The notes beneath the pieces were generated by a model. It worked only from the letters and a program-made list of their open reading frames with translations. It was not told where the DNA came from and did not search any database. Made by a program: the position numbers and the translations under genes. From Gymnothorax reevesii (lineage: Eukaryota > Chordata > Actinopteri > Anguilliformes > Muraenidae), in the NCBI GenBank assembly GCA_029721435.1, contig CM056573.1, positions 97,731,947 to 97,795,946 on the forward strand: a stretch of 64,000 nt of DNA. Reading direction: 5' to 3'. Below, piece by piece: positions 48,481-59,475 of the stretch. How positions within the stretch are numbered: the stretch's first letter is position 1; each line of letters begins with the position of its first letter.

Positions 48481-50248
48481 TTATATCCATCCCTTCATTA
48501 ACTAACTTCACTGTCTCGTTCAGGATAACTGACCGAAAAGGGCAAGCCCAGACATCCCTCACCCCAGCAACTTCTGCCAGCGCACCTCGAAGGATCACAA
48601 AGCATCCCTCCGATGTGTCCTGTGTCCGTCATTGGATTCCTCCCTAATACATGTGGCGGAAGCATACCCAAAATGAGATGTGTTTGTGGTCATGGTCAAA
48701 TACATATTGGTTGTAAAATATAGCCTTTAAAATACTTAGCACTGAATTTAAAACTTTGGCTGAGAAAAAAACTGATATCAAAAATGTTAACGACAGGTGC
48801 CATTTTGCTTTCTCCTTCACAGTTTGAAAGGATGAAATCACGGTGAAAACTTGCTTCACCATGAAAATTTCATTTCAGTTTTGGCCTTTCAGATATGTTT
48901 GATAGGTTTATAGGGCTCAGGGTTTGTGGCTACACAAGCCATTTCTTGCATCCTTTGCAGTTGGAATTCCAGCATCCAATCGCATCAGGCCACTTTTGAC
49001 TGTTCATTGTGAGCTCCGCTTTGATCACGTAGACTGAATTTCATGATCCCATGGAATACTTGAATATCAATCAAAACATCACAAATCCTACTTTTCCGGA
49101 AAATGCTGAGGTTGTGCTTCTATTTAATTATGTTCGGATGCTGTAACTCTGAATTGTGCCTCTTTTAAAGAATGTTCAGATTGGGTATTTTGGCTATGAC
49201 CCACATAAATAAGGATTGGAAATAGAGGCACAAGAATTTTGCTTCTGGTTGTATCCATTGGTTTGCTTTCGAGGAAAGCTTGAGTCTGCAAAAGTAGCTC
49301 TGGTTGAACCATGTACTGCAATATGTGGGCTAATACTGTAGTTTCCACATGCAAATGTACAGCCTCATCCACATTTGTGAACAGGTGTGATAATGACTGT
49401 CCGCATACTCATCCCATATCTTTGCTCAAATATGTTACTATCGACTATTGTAACCTGATAGTTTGCAGCGCAGTCCAGCTGCCTTGACATCTACACTGTA
49501 CATAGTCCGTACGGTATCTGATGCAAACTTCTGCATTTGTAAGCCTGAGCAATGGAATCAAAGAACTCAAATAATTAATACTATGCATGTGTAAAAAAAA
49601 GAAATTTGACATCTGTTGATCCCAGTGGTGTTTGATCGGGTGGAATTCAGGGCTCTGAGCTCTTAGGTTGATCAGGTTCTTCTCCCCCAATCTGAGCATT
49701 TATGGAAGTCCAGATTCCACATGTTTTTGTGTAATTGCTTTTTCGAATGAACGCATTTGAAGATGTCTGATTGATTGGAATTACTTTAACTGGGATACAG
49801 TCAGGATTGCCATGTTGCAAATCCTGGTTTGTGTATTGCTAACTACAGTACAGCTGCATGTAGTACGAAGCCATGCCTGTTGAATGGTTTCCCACCTTTC
49901 ACCTGCTTGTAAAGTTCCATTCCTTGCACTTTGGTGAGCTCATCTGACTGCGCAGAAAAAAAATAAGCTTGATAAAGGAGATCTTGTACTTATCTGTGAT
50001 GTTCTAAGGCGGTTGTTGAGGTTGCAACAGTGATAACTGTTCATTTCTGGGTACTCAAAAATTCTTTACAAACATGAGAAAAGCATTCAAAAATGTAATT
50101 CAATAAAAAAAACTATGGTTAGAGGGTCCTGTAATTGCATTTTAACAAGGGATGGGAGGCAAAAAAAAAAAAAAAACATCCTACTGTACGACCCCAGCTG
50201 TGCATTGGCGGCCAGTTAAGCCATTCTGTATTGTTTTTTGCTCTACAG
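48481..50248. other. Non-coding stretch upstream of the candidate exon
   Basis: No element ends or domains were recognised. A plus-strand frame at 48426-48647 overlaps the end of copy c and is not supported. If the exon at 50249 is real, this would be intron; its last 25 bases are a pyrimidine-rich acceptor tract. Confidence 0.4.
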
Positions 50249-50496
50249 TGTGGAAGACCTCCCCTATCTGAGGGGCAGCTGAGCAGCCTTTTGGAAGAGT
50301 GTATGGCAGCTATGAGCCGGATGCCCTCCGTCGTGACCAGCTCTAGTGACCAGTCCCTTGGGGCTTCGCCCGGGCCAGGCAGCCCCTGTACCCTCCTGGA
50401 CAGCATGCCTTGTCTCTCAGACTCTGCTCTCTCTGAGCTCCAGAGAAGTACCTGCAGTCTGCAAATGCCTGAGCTGGGAAACAGTTCATCATCTGG
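50249..50496 (+). CDS. Candidate protein-coding exon, Ser-rich protein, gene unknown
   Basis: A good splice acceptor (TTGTTTTTTGCTCTACAG) precedes an open block with clearly coding character: higher GC than the surroundings, balanced codons and a Ser/Leu-rich product. The frame starts CGRPPLSEGQLSSLLEEC, continues MPSVVTSSSDQSLG and LLDSMPCLSDSALSELQRST, and ends ELGNSSSSG. A GTGATC donor-like site follows at 50497. An in-frame TGA lies at 50498-50500, so this could instead be a terminal exon. There is no known domain; the Ser-rich stretches look like a disordered regulatory region of a larger cytoplasmic or nuclear protein. I do not recognise the gene. No neighbouring exon was found within the window. 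Confidence 0.55.
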
Positions 50497-50500
50497 GTGA

Positions 50501-51757
50501 TCCGTTCACATGACCCTTTGACTCACAATGCACAGTTCTCTTTCTAACAACCTCTTGCATATGCAAATATGTGCAGTGCCAGTTTAAAAAAGAAAATTAA
50601 ATTTGGGAACGCTTTACATGTGTTTTGGTAGCCTTCTATAATGGAAATTTACCTTCTATGAAGAACCTCAAACTGCACAAGGTGAGAGAGCAATTTACGT
50701 TAGATGAAACAGTGAATGATTGGATTCATAGGATAGTATCTTAAATTTGAATTCTCAGAAAAGCCATATTTTGCAGCTAAATAATCAGGTAAACAAATTC
50801 CTCCCATTTTCTAACATGCACAAGAAAATCAATCAAAAAAATCTGGGCAATAGTCATGCGTGGGTCGACCCACAACCCGCAGGAAAAGTGGGTTCCGGTG
50901 AGGTTACTTGAGAAGAACATGGGATTGTGAGAGCAAATTGCAATTTTTTTTTTCTTTGAACCTTTCTGGTATCTGATGTTGCAATTGCAGCAGATTTGTA
51001 TGTGGCCATTTTTGGAGCTTGAATTGCTACTTTCTCAGGTTTTGTACACTTTCAGCTGTTAAATGCACTTTGTGTTGTTAGTCACTATGGGTAAGAGTGT
51101 CTACTAAATGCCTGTGATTTACTGTAGTATTCATAACATCACCATCCTGAATTATCAAGGCTAATTTAGCCCGCACTAACAAGGCTAATGTTGTCATATC
51201 ACCCAATTATCTGACTAGTTTAATATTGCAAGTTTACTAATGGGGATATATTACTGTTGTAGTGACTCTAAATGATTACTGTCTATGAGAAATTGCAATC
51301 AGTTTTAAATGGCTACCTCTCTATGATGCACTGCTCCTCTCTTATGTCATGTGAAGGACTACTTTACTATGCTAAGCTTACATAACATTATCTTTTCCAA
51401 GCCTATTTGCTACCTACGACTATTATTCTAGCTAGCTGCTAGCATATTGGCTGCCGTTCAGGGATGGCAAGGACCTCAGGAACGTAAACTTAAAGAGACA
51501 TTCTTTGGGACCAACATGCATTGTACATGATTCCATGTCATCCCCATTGTTTCTAAAATAAACACAACAGTTAATATTTCTCTCATTTTATTTTTTTATA
51601 TTTTTCCATGGCTGTAAAGGGATGTTTCTCCCCAGAATGACATACATGTGGCCACAACACAATGTCCCAGGAAACTCTTGCTGGGCAGAACAATATGAGC
51701 TGGGCATAACTTCAACATTATGACGTCATCAGCTATCTAGAAATTCTATACAGATCA
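50501..51757. other. No gene recognised downstream of the exon
   Basis: AT-rich, with short chance frames. ATTAAA at about 50597 could be a weak polyadenylation signal if 50249-50500 is a last exon, but no GT-rich downstream element is evident. Confidence 0.4.
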
Positions 51758-52738
51758 GTGGTGCAGAGCTGTTCATGGATAGCGCTGGTGATGTGCCTAC
51801 TCTTCACTTTTAATTATGTGACTAAACAGTCCTACTGCACCAGCGTCCGCCATGGTGGTGGTAAACAAAGAAACAGAATGGCTCCAGCTAATGCAGTGGT
51901 TCTCAAATTCGGTCCTGGCGCCCCCCTGTGTATGCTGGTTTTTGTTCCAACCACAATTGCAATCTTAGGATTTTAACAAGCTGTTGATTTGTTTTAATTA
52001 GGTGCATTTATGCAAATATCCACATTGAGATATATTGTAAATATTGGCAGAGGGAAACAATTTATCCAAACATTTAATCAACATAAATAATCAAAAGGTT
52101 CCTCATTGGTGAAACTCTTGACACATGGTGGCAAAACCCGGCGATTTATTTGGCAAACAATGGAGTCACACCTGTTGTGTTTTCTGTTGATTTTATTTGG
52201 TCCGGGCAGGTTATTTGGGAACCTGTATTCAGAAACCTAATTTGGAGCTTATTGATTTTCTCAGAGTCTAATTTGATTTGTTTAAAAATGTTTACCTGAA
52301 AATCCTAGCAATATTGAAAATTAAGCACAATATGTTCAAGGGTTTTTATTTTTCATAGCAGAATGAATACGTCCATCCAAATGTGACTTAAGATGGTAAA
52401 TAACTACTCTAAACATAGAATGCTGCTAATTAAGACAAAGTAACAGCTTTTTAAAATCCTAGAATTGCAGTTGTGGCTCGAACAAAAACCAGCATACACA
52501 GGGGGGCGCCAGGACTGAATTTGAGAACCACTGAGCTAATGTGACACTGATCAATATTGTTAGTTTTTTCGAGTATGACTTCAGTCTTACGGGCCCCCCG
52601 AGAGCAAGATATCTAGAAAAGGTTTCTGTCAGTGGATTCAACCCATACAACTTGCTGAAAAAGTCCAATTGTAACCAAGATGTACCTAGTATTCCAAATG
52701 TCGAGTATCCGTACGTTCTAAGTTACTTAGTGCTTTAG
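51758..52738 (+). pseudogene. Coding fragment split by a hAT MITE
   Basis: Reading across the insertion site (up to 51893, then from 52542) gives one frame in which MAPANVTLINIV leads into FSLTGPPRARYLEKVSVSGF, then NPYNLLKKSN and VEYPYVLSYLVL before TAG at 52736. Its style (a G-P-x-R-A-R-Y-L-E-K motif, then DPY/NPY and YP-x-V-x-x-YL) resembles the N-terminus of multi-copy fish proteins that I associate, from memory only, with YqaJ-type nuclease fusions. AATAAA lies at about 52755. The 640-bp MITE disrupts the frame after MAPAN, so this copy cannot make the protein. Confidence 0.45.
51894..52533. mobile_element. hAT MITE with exact 8-bp target duplication
   Basis: The terminal inverted repeats CAGTGGTTCTCAAATTCGG and its inverse (AATTTGAGAACCACTG) continue inward through GCGCCCCCCTGTGTATGCTG and GTTTTTGTTC.A.CCACAA. 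AGCTAATG is duplicated exactly on both sides (51886-51893 and 52534-52541), the hAT signature. There is no transposase; the length is 640 bp. Confidence 0.92.
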
Positions 52739-52847
52739 ACCTCATAGAAGTAATAAAATATGAAAACATATTCCTTGTAGAGTAATTTAACTTGAGATGA
52801 AGCAGACATGATAGAAGAAAACAATGTAAATTACTGACTTAAAAGTG

Positions 52848-53115
52848 CTAGATTCTACTAAAGGACTTCATATCGAAGACTTTACTGACCATCTCCTCGT
52901 TTTGTTGTATGGCCTCGTCAATAGCTCTCTGTGTAAAAGTGGCCAATGCTGTTTCCTTGATTTTGCCTTCTTTTTTTTTGGTTTCTGGATTCAGAACGAG
53001 AATGTTGTTCAATCGTAAGAGACTGATTTTTGAGTCGGGGCTCAGGGGTAATGTCATCACCCACGTCCGTCTGTCCATCCACATTTAATTCTGTGCGATA
53101 ACTGAAAACCGCCAT
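52848..53115 (-). pseudogene. Unidentified frameshifted reading frame
   Basis: An ATGGCG start at 53115 opens a frame (MAVFSYRTELNVDGQTD, then DDITPEPRLKNQSLTI) that breaks at a nine-T run on the plus strand (52971-52979). One base fewer there would join it to the frame reading EGKIKETALATFTQRAIDEA and VSKVFDMKSF, which ends at 52848. The combined length would be about 88 residues, acidic at the start and helix-forming at the end. I do not recognise a family. It could be a small gene with a homopolymer error, a first exon with a GTCAGT donor near 52880, or a retrocopy fragment. Confidence 0.35.
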
Positions 53116-53644
53116 CACCGACCATCACGATTTTTGGTGAGGACATCGGAGTACAGTTACTACATAAGCCTATCGATTTCAGCCACGATCCAAAATGAAA
53201 TATGGCTGCCACAGTGGCTTCCGAGCCAGAGTGCACATGCAGTGGCGGATCCGGGGGGGGGGGGGGGGATTGGGGGGGGCCCAGGGGCGGGCGCCCCCTT
53301 TATTTCGCAGAGTGGTGAAAATATTCCGCGCAAATCAGTCTTTGAATAAGCCACAATTTAATATGAAGTTGCGCATATTTGCAGTTATCATCAACTGTTG
53401 TAACATCCTGGTATATAACAACAAAGACTAAAGCAGTTCTCACGGTTTACATACCACTTTTTATTTTTCAACTTCACTATTTCGTTTGTCTTGCATCATG
53501 ACAAATTTATTTGAATCCAAATGTATATATTTGCTTGATGCAATAGGAATGACCAAGAAACTCTTTTCTTGCAAATAAAAAATGATACATGGCTTGAGCT
53601 ATGTACAGTTTAATTTTGTTGTTTTCGTAAAACAAAAGTTTAAT

Positions 53645-54140
53645 AAGGCAGACTTGCTGGGAAATTTGTTCGACCAGTGGCTTTGCTTGTCCCCTGTTGC
53701 GGTAACAGTCTAAAAACGCATTTCAACGACTGCTTCAGACGAAAATGCCAGAAAGCAATGGAAAGGTAGAAAAGCTTAGAGAATAAAGTAAACTGACATT
53801 TGAGGCTCAGCCTTTCAAATGTAAAAAAATGACCTACTGTTTGGCCATGATGATTTTGCAGCAAGCATTTTCCATTTGCAGGGGGACATGGAAGTGGTAA
53901 GACTGATGTTAAATTTATAGGTTGTCGCAATTATGCGTTTGGTTAAAATTTGCTTGAGCTTATAAAAGGCCCCCACTGATGGACCAGTTGTTCATAGCCT
54001 ACTATTTGATGTATATTGATTCGTTGTTTTACGGTGCCAAATAAAATTTGTCTTGGAATACCGGAAGCCTTTCCAAATTTTCAATTCCAAAACCCCGTCT
54101 TGACATTCAGAATCATCCCCCATTAAACTTGTAACCAGCG
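53645..54140. repeat. Inverted partner of the 36645-37130 repeat
   Basis: It is the reverse complement of the 36645-37130 copy over nearly its full length. See that entry for landmarks. The two are at a divergence expected of old copies of one transposon family. Confidence 0.65.
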
Positions 54141-56206
54141 AGTACTGCGGTTCTGAAGCTAGTGAGCTATTCTATGCCCTTTAGAGTCTATAAGTAAGAT
54201 ATGTAACATTTTTTTTAAAAGGTTATGTATGAGTCAATCCAAGTAGTTCAATGGTCTCATTGAAAAATTCTAAATGGCCCTAAAGTCACATTTCTTTTTC
54301 ACATTCATTCATGTAAATATAATAATGATAATATTTCTGTAAGAAAAAAGTATGTATGTTGACAATGTTATGTTTTAATATAGGACAACATCATTGAATT
54401 AAATTTATATTAGGACATCTTCAGGATAAATAGGACCTTTAATATAAATAAGATTTTTGGACATTACTGACCCAACCACAGCCTCCAGATTAGTAAATTC
54501 ACTCACTTGCAAAAATTCAATTTAATGGTGACTCAGATTATGTGTATGACAACACTTGGGAGTGTTTTGGAAGCATTAAAGCCTCATCGTTTTGAACCAT
54601 TTCAAAAAAAGGCAATCACAGCATTGTAATAACTTTTTACAAGCTGTTTAGTGTGGTATCTTTTACTAAACCTGGTTTAGGGATGTGGTGGGGAGGGGAG
54701 ATTTGGTGATCTGTTAACATCTGCTAAAATCACAGACGCATATCGCCACGGGGTTTGCACGCAAGATAGCCTCCAACAAATTAATTATAGTGTATATCTG
54801 GTGTTATATAAACTCAATAACTAATAATATTAATGTTTAGTGGAAAATATGGTCAAACTCTTTCACTGCTAATGTTGATTTTGTCAACATTTCTGAATCA
54901 TCAAAACCTTTGAAAATCGCACATTACACATTGCACATTGGTATTCACTGAAAGCTCTCATTAAGCACTTTCTAATGAATGCCAACACTGTAGGGTTTGG
55001 ACAATTTTGAAAGATTTTCTCCTCTTTAAAATTTTGACCAGATCACTAACAGCAGTGAAAGGGTTAAGGTCAAAAACTTTGACAGTAAAGTGAAAGTCAT
55101 CGGTAAGTTGTCAGTTAATGTAAAACTGTGTTATAAAGGCCCTTTCAAAGTTTTTGTAGCTTAGCCTAGACCCTGTCATTGCTGCGCCCATAGACAGTAA
55201 AAGAAGTGGACGGCGGGATGGCGCCATTTACAACGGGAGAGTGTGAAGAACAATTGACCGACTTTTCAGTTGGCACCACGCCAGCTGCGCAGGCTCAAAG
55301 GCAGCTCGCTGACGTAAACCAACGTCCTGAGAAGTGGTAACTCGTCTGGTAGATGTATCTTACACATAATTCCCAGCAAGCAAGCGATTGCGTCTGTCAG
55401 TATAGTCTGATTCCGTTCTATGTTATTATGTTTTGTGAATTATTACTTCATAACTACTTCACTTTGGGGTCTATTCTCCCATGCGCTTAAGTTGAAAACA
55501 GCGCGTAGCTACGCGCTTTTCAGCCTGCGCGTATTCTCCCCTCGACTTAAGTCTGCGCATTACGCGCCTTGAAGGCACTTACGCGCTTGGGGCGGAGCAA
55601 GGCCAAAATCGGGGCGTTTCCGGGCGTTTCTCATGCAAATAACACTTACGCGTATTCTCCCCCTGGCTTACGCGCTTTTTCTGTTAAGCGCTTTTGAGGG
55701 CTGTATTAAGGTCAAGCGCCAACATTAGGCGAAATTGAATATTGCGTTTGATGTCGGTTATAGGCCGAATTTTAACATTACTTTTATTTTATTTAACATG
55801 GTAAAGGTTGAGACATTTAATATTCGATAGTTCTTCCTTATTTCTAAACTACATTTCTCAAAGCCATGATAATATATCAAACGAAATCATCACATGATAT
55901 TACACATCAGCCTCTTCTCCAATCAGTTAAATTACAAACGCAAAACAATTAATTTATACGAGTATACATAAGACCATCATTCTACCATGCCCTCAAAATC
56001 TAAAGCCAAAATGCCAGTCCTGCATTTGCTTGCACTCTTGCGTGATTGGAAAAGAGTAAGAGGAGCGCGCCGAGCTCGAAGACGAACACTCATATATCGG
56101 CTTCGTTTGGACATCCTGGGACAAACAAACATCGCGTGCATCCAACGCTTTCGCCTGGACCGTGCATGAGGCAATCATCTATCTTTGCCGACTTCTGGAT
56201 GAACTA

Positions 56207-56701
56207 CTATCCAGCCGCAGCAATTATCAACAAAACATACCCGTGGTCATCAACGTTAGAACTGCGCTGTCGCTCCTGGCATCTGGGTCGTTTCAGAGAG
56301 TGGCTGGTCATGTCATTCACATCACAGGCGTCTGTGTCAAGGTGTCTGACGCAGTTCGTTGGCGCTTCAAGTTCTTCTCCATGCACTTCCACTGCAGAAA
56401 GAGTAGATGCCATCCCTTCCTCCTGTGCAGTGAAATGCACAGGGGATGATGGCTGCCCACCACCTGTTGCGTGTACACTTCTCCGGTGTGCAGAGAACCT
56501 GGCTTTTACAGCGCCCCGCAGATCTCTCCATTTATACTTTAAATCGGGGATACTGCGCTTACATCTCCCCACCGAAGCCACATCCAGAACTATTCGCAGC
56601 TTAATTCCTCGGATCAGCCTTCATTGCTTGCTTGCCATACACCAACATCTGTGAAATTTGGTTTTCGGCTTTGGCTCGACGTCGCCATCATTGTCGTCCA
56701 T
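56207..56701 (-). pseudogene. Harbinger-type Myb/SANT-like DNA-binding protein, broken
   Basis: PIF/Harbinger transposons carry, besides the nuclease, a Myb/SANT-like protein that binds transposon ends and brings the nuclease into the nucleus. Here the minus strand opens with MDDNDGDVEPKPKTKF at 56701. After an in-frame TGA near 56622 it continues VASVGRCKRSIPDLKYKWRD, then LRGAVKARFSAHRRSVHATG and an acidic/polar tail to 56207. The K-x-KW-x-DL-R segment followed by AHRRS-x-x-ATGGG is characteristic of this family (NAIF1-like). The first helices of the domain appear deleted or shifted. At about 165 codons it is shorter than usual. Confidence 0.75.
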
Positions 56702-57444
56702 GTTCTATAAACAAATGCGACTGCCCTATATGTTCGTGATAATCTAAAAAGTTGTGATATTCTCACGAGTGAGGGGATTGATTTTCTAATTGAGGATATT
56801 TGTATTAACTAACTCGAGTCCTGGTAATGTTTTACCATTGTTAATACTATGTAATTAAATGTGTGAATAAAGATATTATTAAATAGGCTACTCTAGATTG
56901 AGCCCTACCCTGGCAAATACCAGAGCACTATCCATTTGTTAATCAATTTTAGCCTTTAAAGAATAGCCGACATGGGAAGAATCGTTATCAGTGAATGGGA
57001 TAATTGATTATAATAAAGTATTAGGCACAAGTTCAAGTGAATGTGTCGCTCAAATCAAATAGGATGATAGGCTATGGATATGGAATTCCGTCATTGCTGA
57101 TGCGGTTTCGGGGCGGGGGGATGACCGCGTGCGAGGTAAGAATGCTTGTTAAAGCGTTTCCATGTCCTTTAGTTGCAAACATGACATCGGAGTAGTATTC
57201 AAGTGCGCAATTTCTAAATGAGATCATATAAACTGTCTTTGATTGTCTTTGTGTGACTAGAATGTTCCCTTTGTCTTCTTCCCTGTCTTCCACGGAACAA
57301 ACAGGCTGGTGTAGGAGGGGCACATTTTCAATGATCTAATTGCGCTGATTGAGAAGCGCTAAATTCTTTATTTATTATTTCATTATCGCGCCAATTTGTT
57401 TGTATGCATAGCTTTAATGCCATGGTGGCTAGAGCAAGAAATAA

Positions 57445-57552
57445 CAAGTGTTTGTTACTAACATATCCCCCGCCGCCGCAATTTTATGTGTCCGTACCGA
57501 CGGAGCCCAATGCTATATCCCCCGCTTCGCGCTAATCGCGCGGCGGGGGATA
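57445..57552 (-). mobile_element. Minimal hairpin-capped Helitron-like element (copy e)
   Basis: Read on the minus strand: TATCCCCCGCCGCGCGATTA folds with CGCGAAGCGGGGGATATA. A spacer with GGCTCCGTCGGTACGGACAC follows, then the repeated terminal motif GGCGGCGGGGGATAT, a short hairpin TGTTA-G-TAACA and the end AACACTTG before T. It is the closest relative of 6395-6509 and better preserved in the 5' hairpin. It has no coding capacity. It sits inside the PIF/Harbinger relic. Confidence 0.65.
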
Positions 57553-58497
57553 AATAAAGAGATGTCTGAATTACGTCTTGTAATTGGTACGGCCTACTAT
57601 TACAGCGGCATATAAAACCTCGTATCTTCACAATGACAAACTTCACAGGAAAATAAAAAAAATTAAATAAAATAATTATAATAATTGTAATAATATAAAT
57701 GGATAAATATAGTTTAAAATAAAAATGTTTAATTTTGCATGTAAGAATAGTGGACATACGAGTTTTCGTTTCTTATCAGTTTGGAGATACGAGGTTTTAT
57801 CAGCAGGCCGACAATATTCAAATTTAAAGTCTGGTTTGCATTTTCCATTGACCACAAATGCGTTTTCATTGTTAATCAGAAAATCCTTTTTCCATGTTTT
57901 CCTGATAGCTATAATCAATGAGCTTTGTACAGAGTCTGCCTCTCTTTTGGATCAGTCACACCTCTTTCATAAGGCCGCCTACATTCAGAAGTTAAGCGCT
58001 GTGGGCGTGATTGAAGCGAGTAGGGGAGAATACGCGTAACTCAAAAGCGCTTAACTCGGAGCGCGTAAAAAAGGACTTACGCGCTAATGGGAGAATAGAC
58101 CCCTTTGTTTGCGATGTGGCTCAGTCATTTTCTGTTTATGATTCGTTATGGGCTTTTGGTCTAAACAGTATGGTTATTTACTTCCTGTGCGACAGAAAGG
58201 CGCCAGCATTTCACGTCACTTTTAGCCTAGCCTGGTGCCATTGGCAAAAAATGCTTACTATTAGACCATAATGTTACATATGAATTAAAGACGTCTGCTA
58301 CAAACTGTAGTTTCTCTGTAGAAAATATTATCGTTGACATAAAGGCTCATAATGTTTTTAGTGTAAAGTTATTTGATATATCTGCTATAGTTATTTATAT
58401 CTGCTATCTACTTTGAGCGTTCAGTTGAGCTTCTGGGTGTACTCCTACCCCCTTGGCTGCACCCCCCCTTTCAGCAGTTCCTGGATTCGCCCCAGAC

Positions 58498-59475
58498 ATC
58501 ATCAATCACACACCAATCCAGTGATCAGCATTTAATGTATGCTTTACAACTGAAAAAGATTGTCATCTACTGTTATTTTAAATTGAAAGACAAAAGTAAA
58601 AGACAGCCTACATGAAAGTCAAGTTAGGAAAACCATAAATACAAGACTTTGTAGGAGTTGTAGGACAAATCGAATACAGTAAACAAAACAATGATTGAAA
58701 CAAAATCCAAGAATCACCCTTTGGAATTCCACAAGCAAAACCAATAGGCTTAATAGCATACATTTAGGAAACTAGATTGCTGATGTCTTTAACATTACCC
58801 AAAGTGAATCACCTGGCCCCCAAATTGATACAACAAATTTCCTCATCAAAATGAATGGTTTCCAATGCCAATTTTAAATAATGTAATCGTTAAATGCCAA
58901 GATGTGTGGCTGCATTTTGCAGCAATATTGATTCGAAGAGCTGTAATAAGACGTTTCATGCACAAGTTATCATAAATACATGAATTTATTCATTTATTGG
59001 AGAAAATCACATTTTGTGTGCTAGTTTGCCAATTAGTCATCCCATGGACTTCAATAGACCGCTGACTAAAAGCAAATTCGAGCGATTGTTAATGGTCACC
59101 AGCTTAGCTACCTTGGTAACCTTACCATCACAGAGATAACGTTGACTTGGCAGTTAATTAAATTAACATGGTGGCTAATAAGTTTACTACTTCTAATTGT
59201 CATTCAACGATAATATCTTACCTGCAAAATACTTAAAACATTGGATAAGTTGCTTCTTCTGTTTATATCGATTTCCATAAGACAAAGGGGAGAGAAAGGC
59301 TTGGCTGTTATTAAACAGTTTGAAGAACTTTTCACTATCCCCTCGATCAGTTATCATTGTGTAGTTATCATTTTGACAAGCAGCATTTTGAAAGGTGAAA
59401 CTTGTTGTAGGAGTAGCAAGACTTGACTGGCACCTCCAATCAACAACGTTGGCATAAGCCATACGATTCAATATA
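58498..59475. other. No gene recognised
   Basis: AT-rich, with only short frames and no pairing repeats. It lies between the possible hAT right end and the 3' end of the minus-strand LINE. Confidence 0.45.

Larger units (their letters stand above)
55466..58103 (-). mobile_element. PIF/Harbinger relic, 2.6 kb
   Basis: The terminal inverted repeats GGGGTCTATTCTCCCAT and its inverse are perfect over 17 bp. TTT flanks both sides (55463-55465 and 58104-58106) as a 3-bp duplication. Both subterminal regions are crowded with TTACGCGC, GCGCTTAAG and AAGCGC motifs (about 55480-55700 and 57990-58085). The coding remnant is a Myb/SANT-like gene on the minus strand; no DDE nuclease gene is recognisable. 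It contains the hairpin element at 57445-57552. Confidence 0.75.
53238..58497. mobile_element. Possible hAT element with nested insertions
   Basis: The left CAGTGGCGGATCC followed by a long G-run, and the right inverse CTGGGGCGAATCC with its own G-run (AAAGGGGGGG) and CCAAGGGGG, match at about 10 of 13 terminal positions. No 8-bp duplication is evident, so this pairing is tentative. Inside are the dispersed repeat at 53645-54140 and the PIF/Harbinger relic at 55466-58103. The blocks 54141-55465 and 58104-58430 contain nothing codable. Confidence 0.35.

Noticed and set aside
48392..48647. Facing frames at the end of hairpin element copy c
   Set aside because: They overlap the terminal motif and 3' hairpin of the element and have no domain signal.
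53250..53300. Long G-run and GGGGGGC stretch as a possible quadruplex regulator or CpG-island promoter
   Set aside because: It lies next to a hAT-like terminus and is typical of that family's end. There is no associated gene start.
56046..56654. A 202-codon plus-strand frame, the second longest in the window
   Set aside because: It is the antisense shadow of the minus-strand Myb/SANT-like gene, whose family motifs are recognisable.
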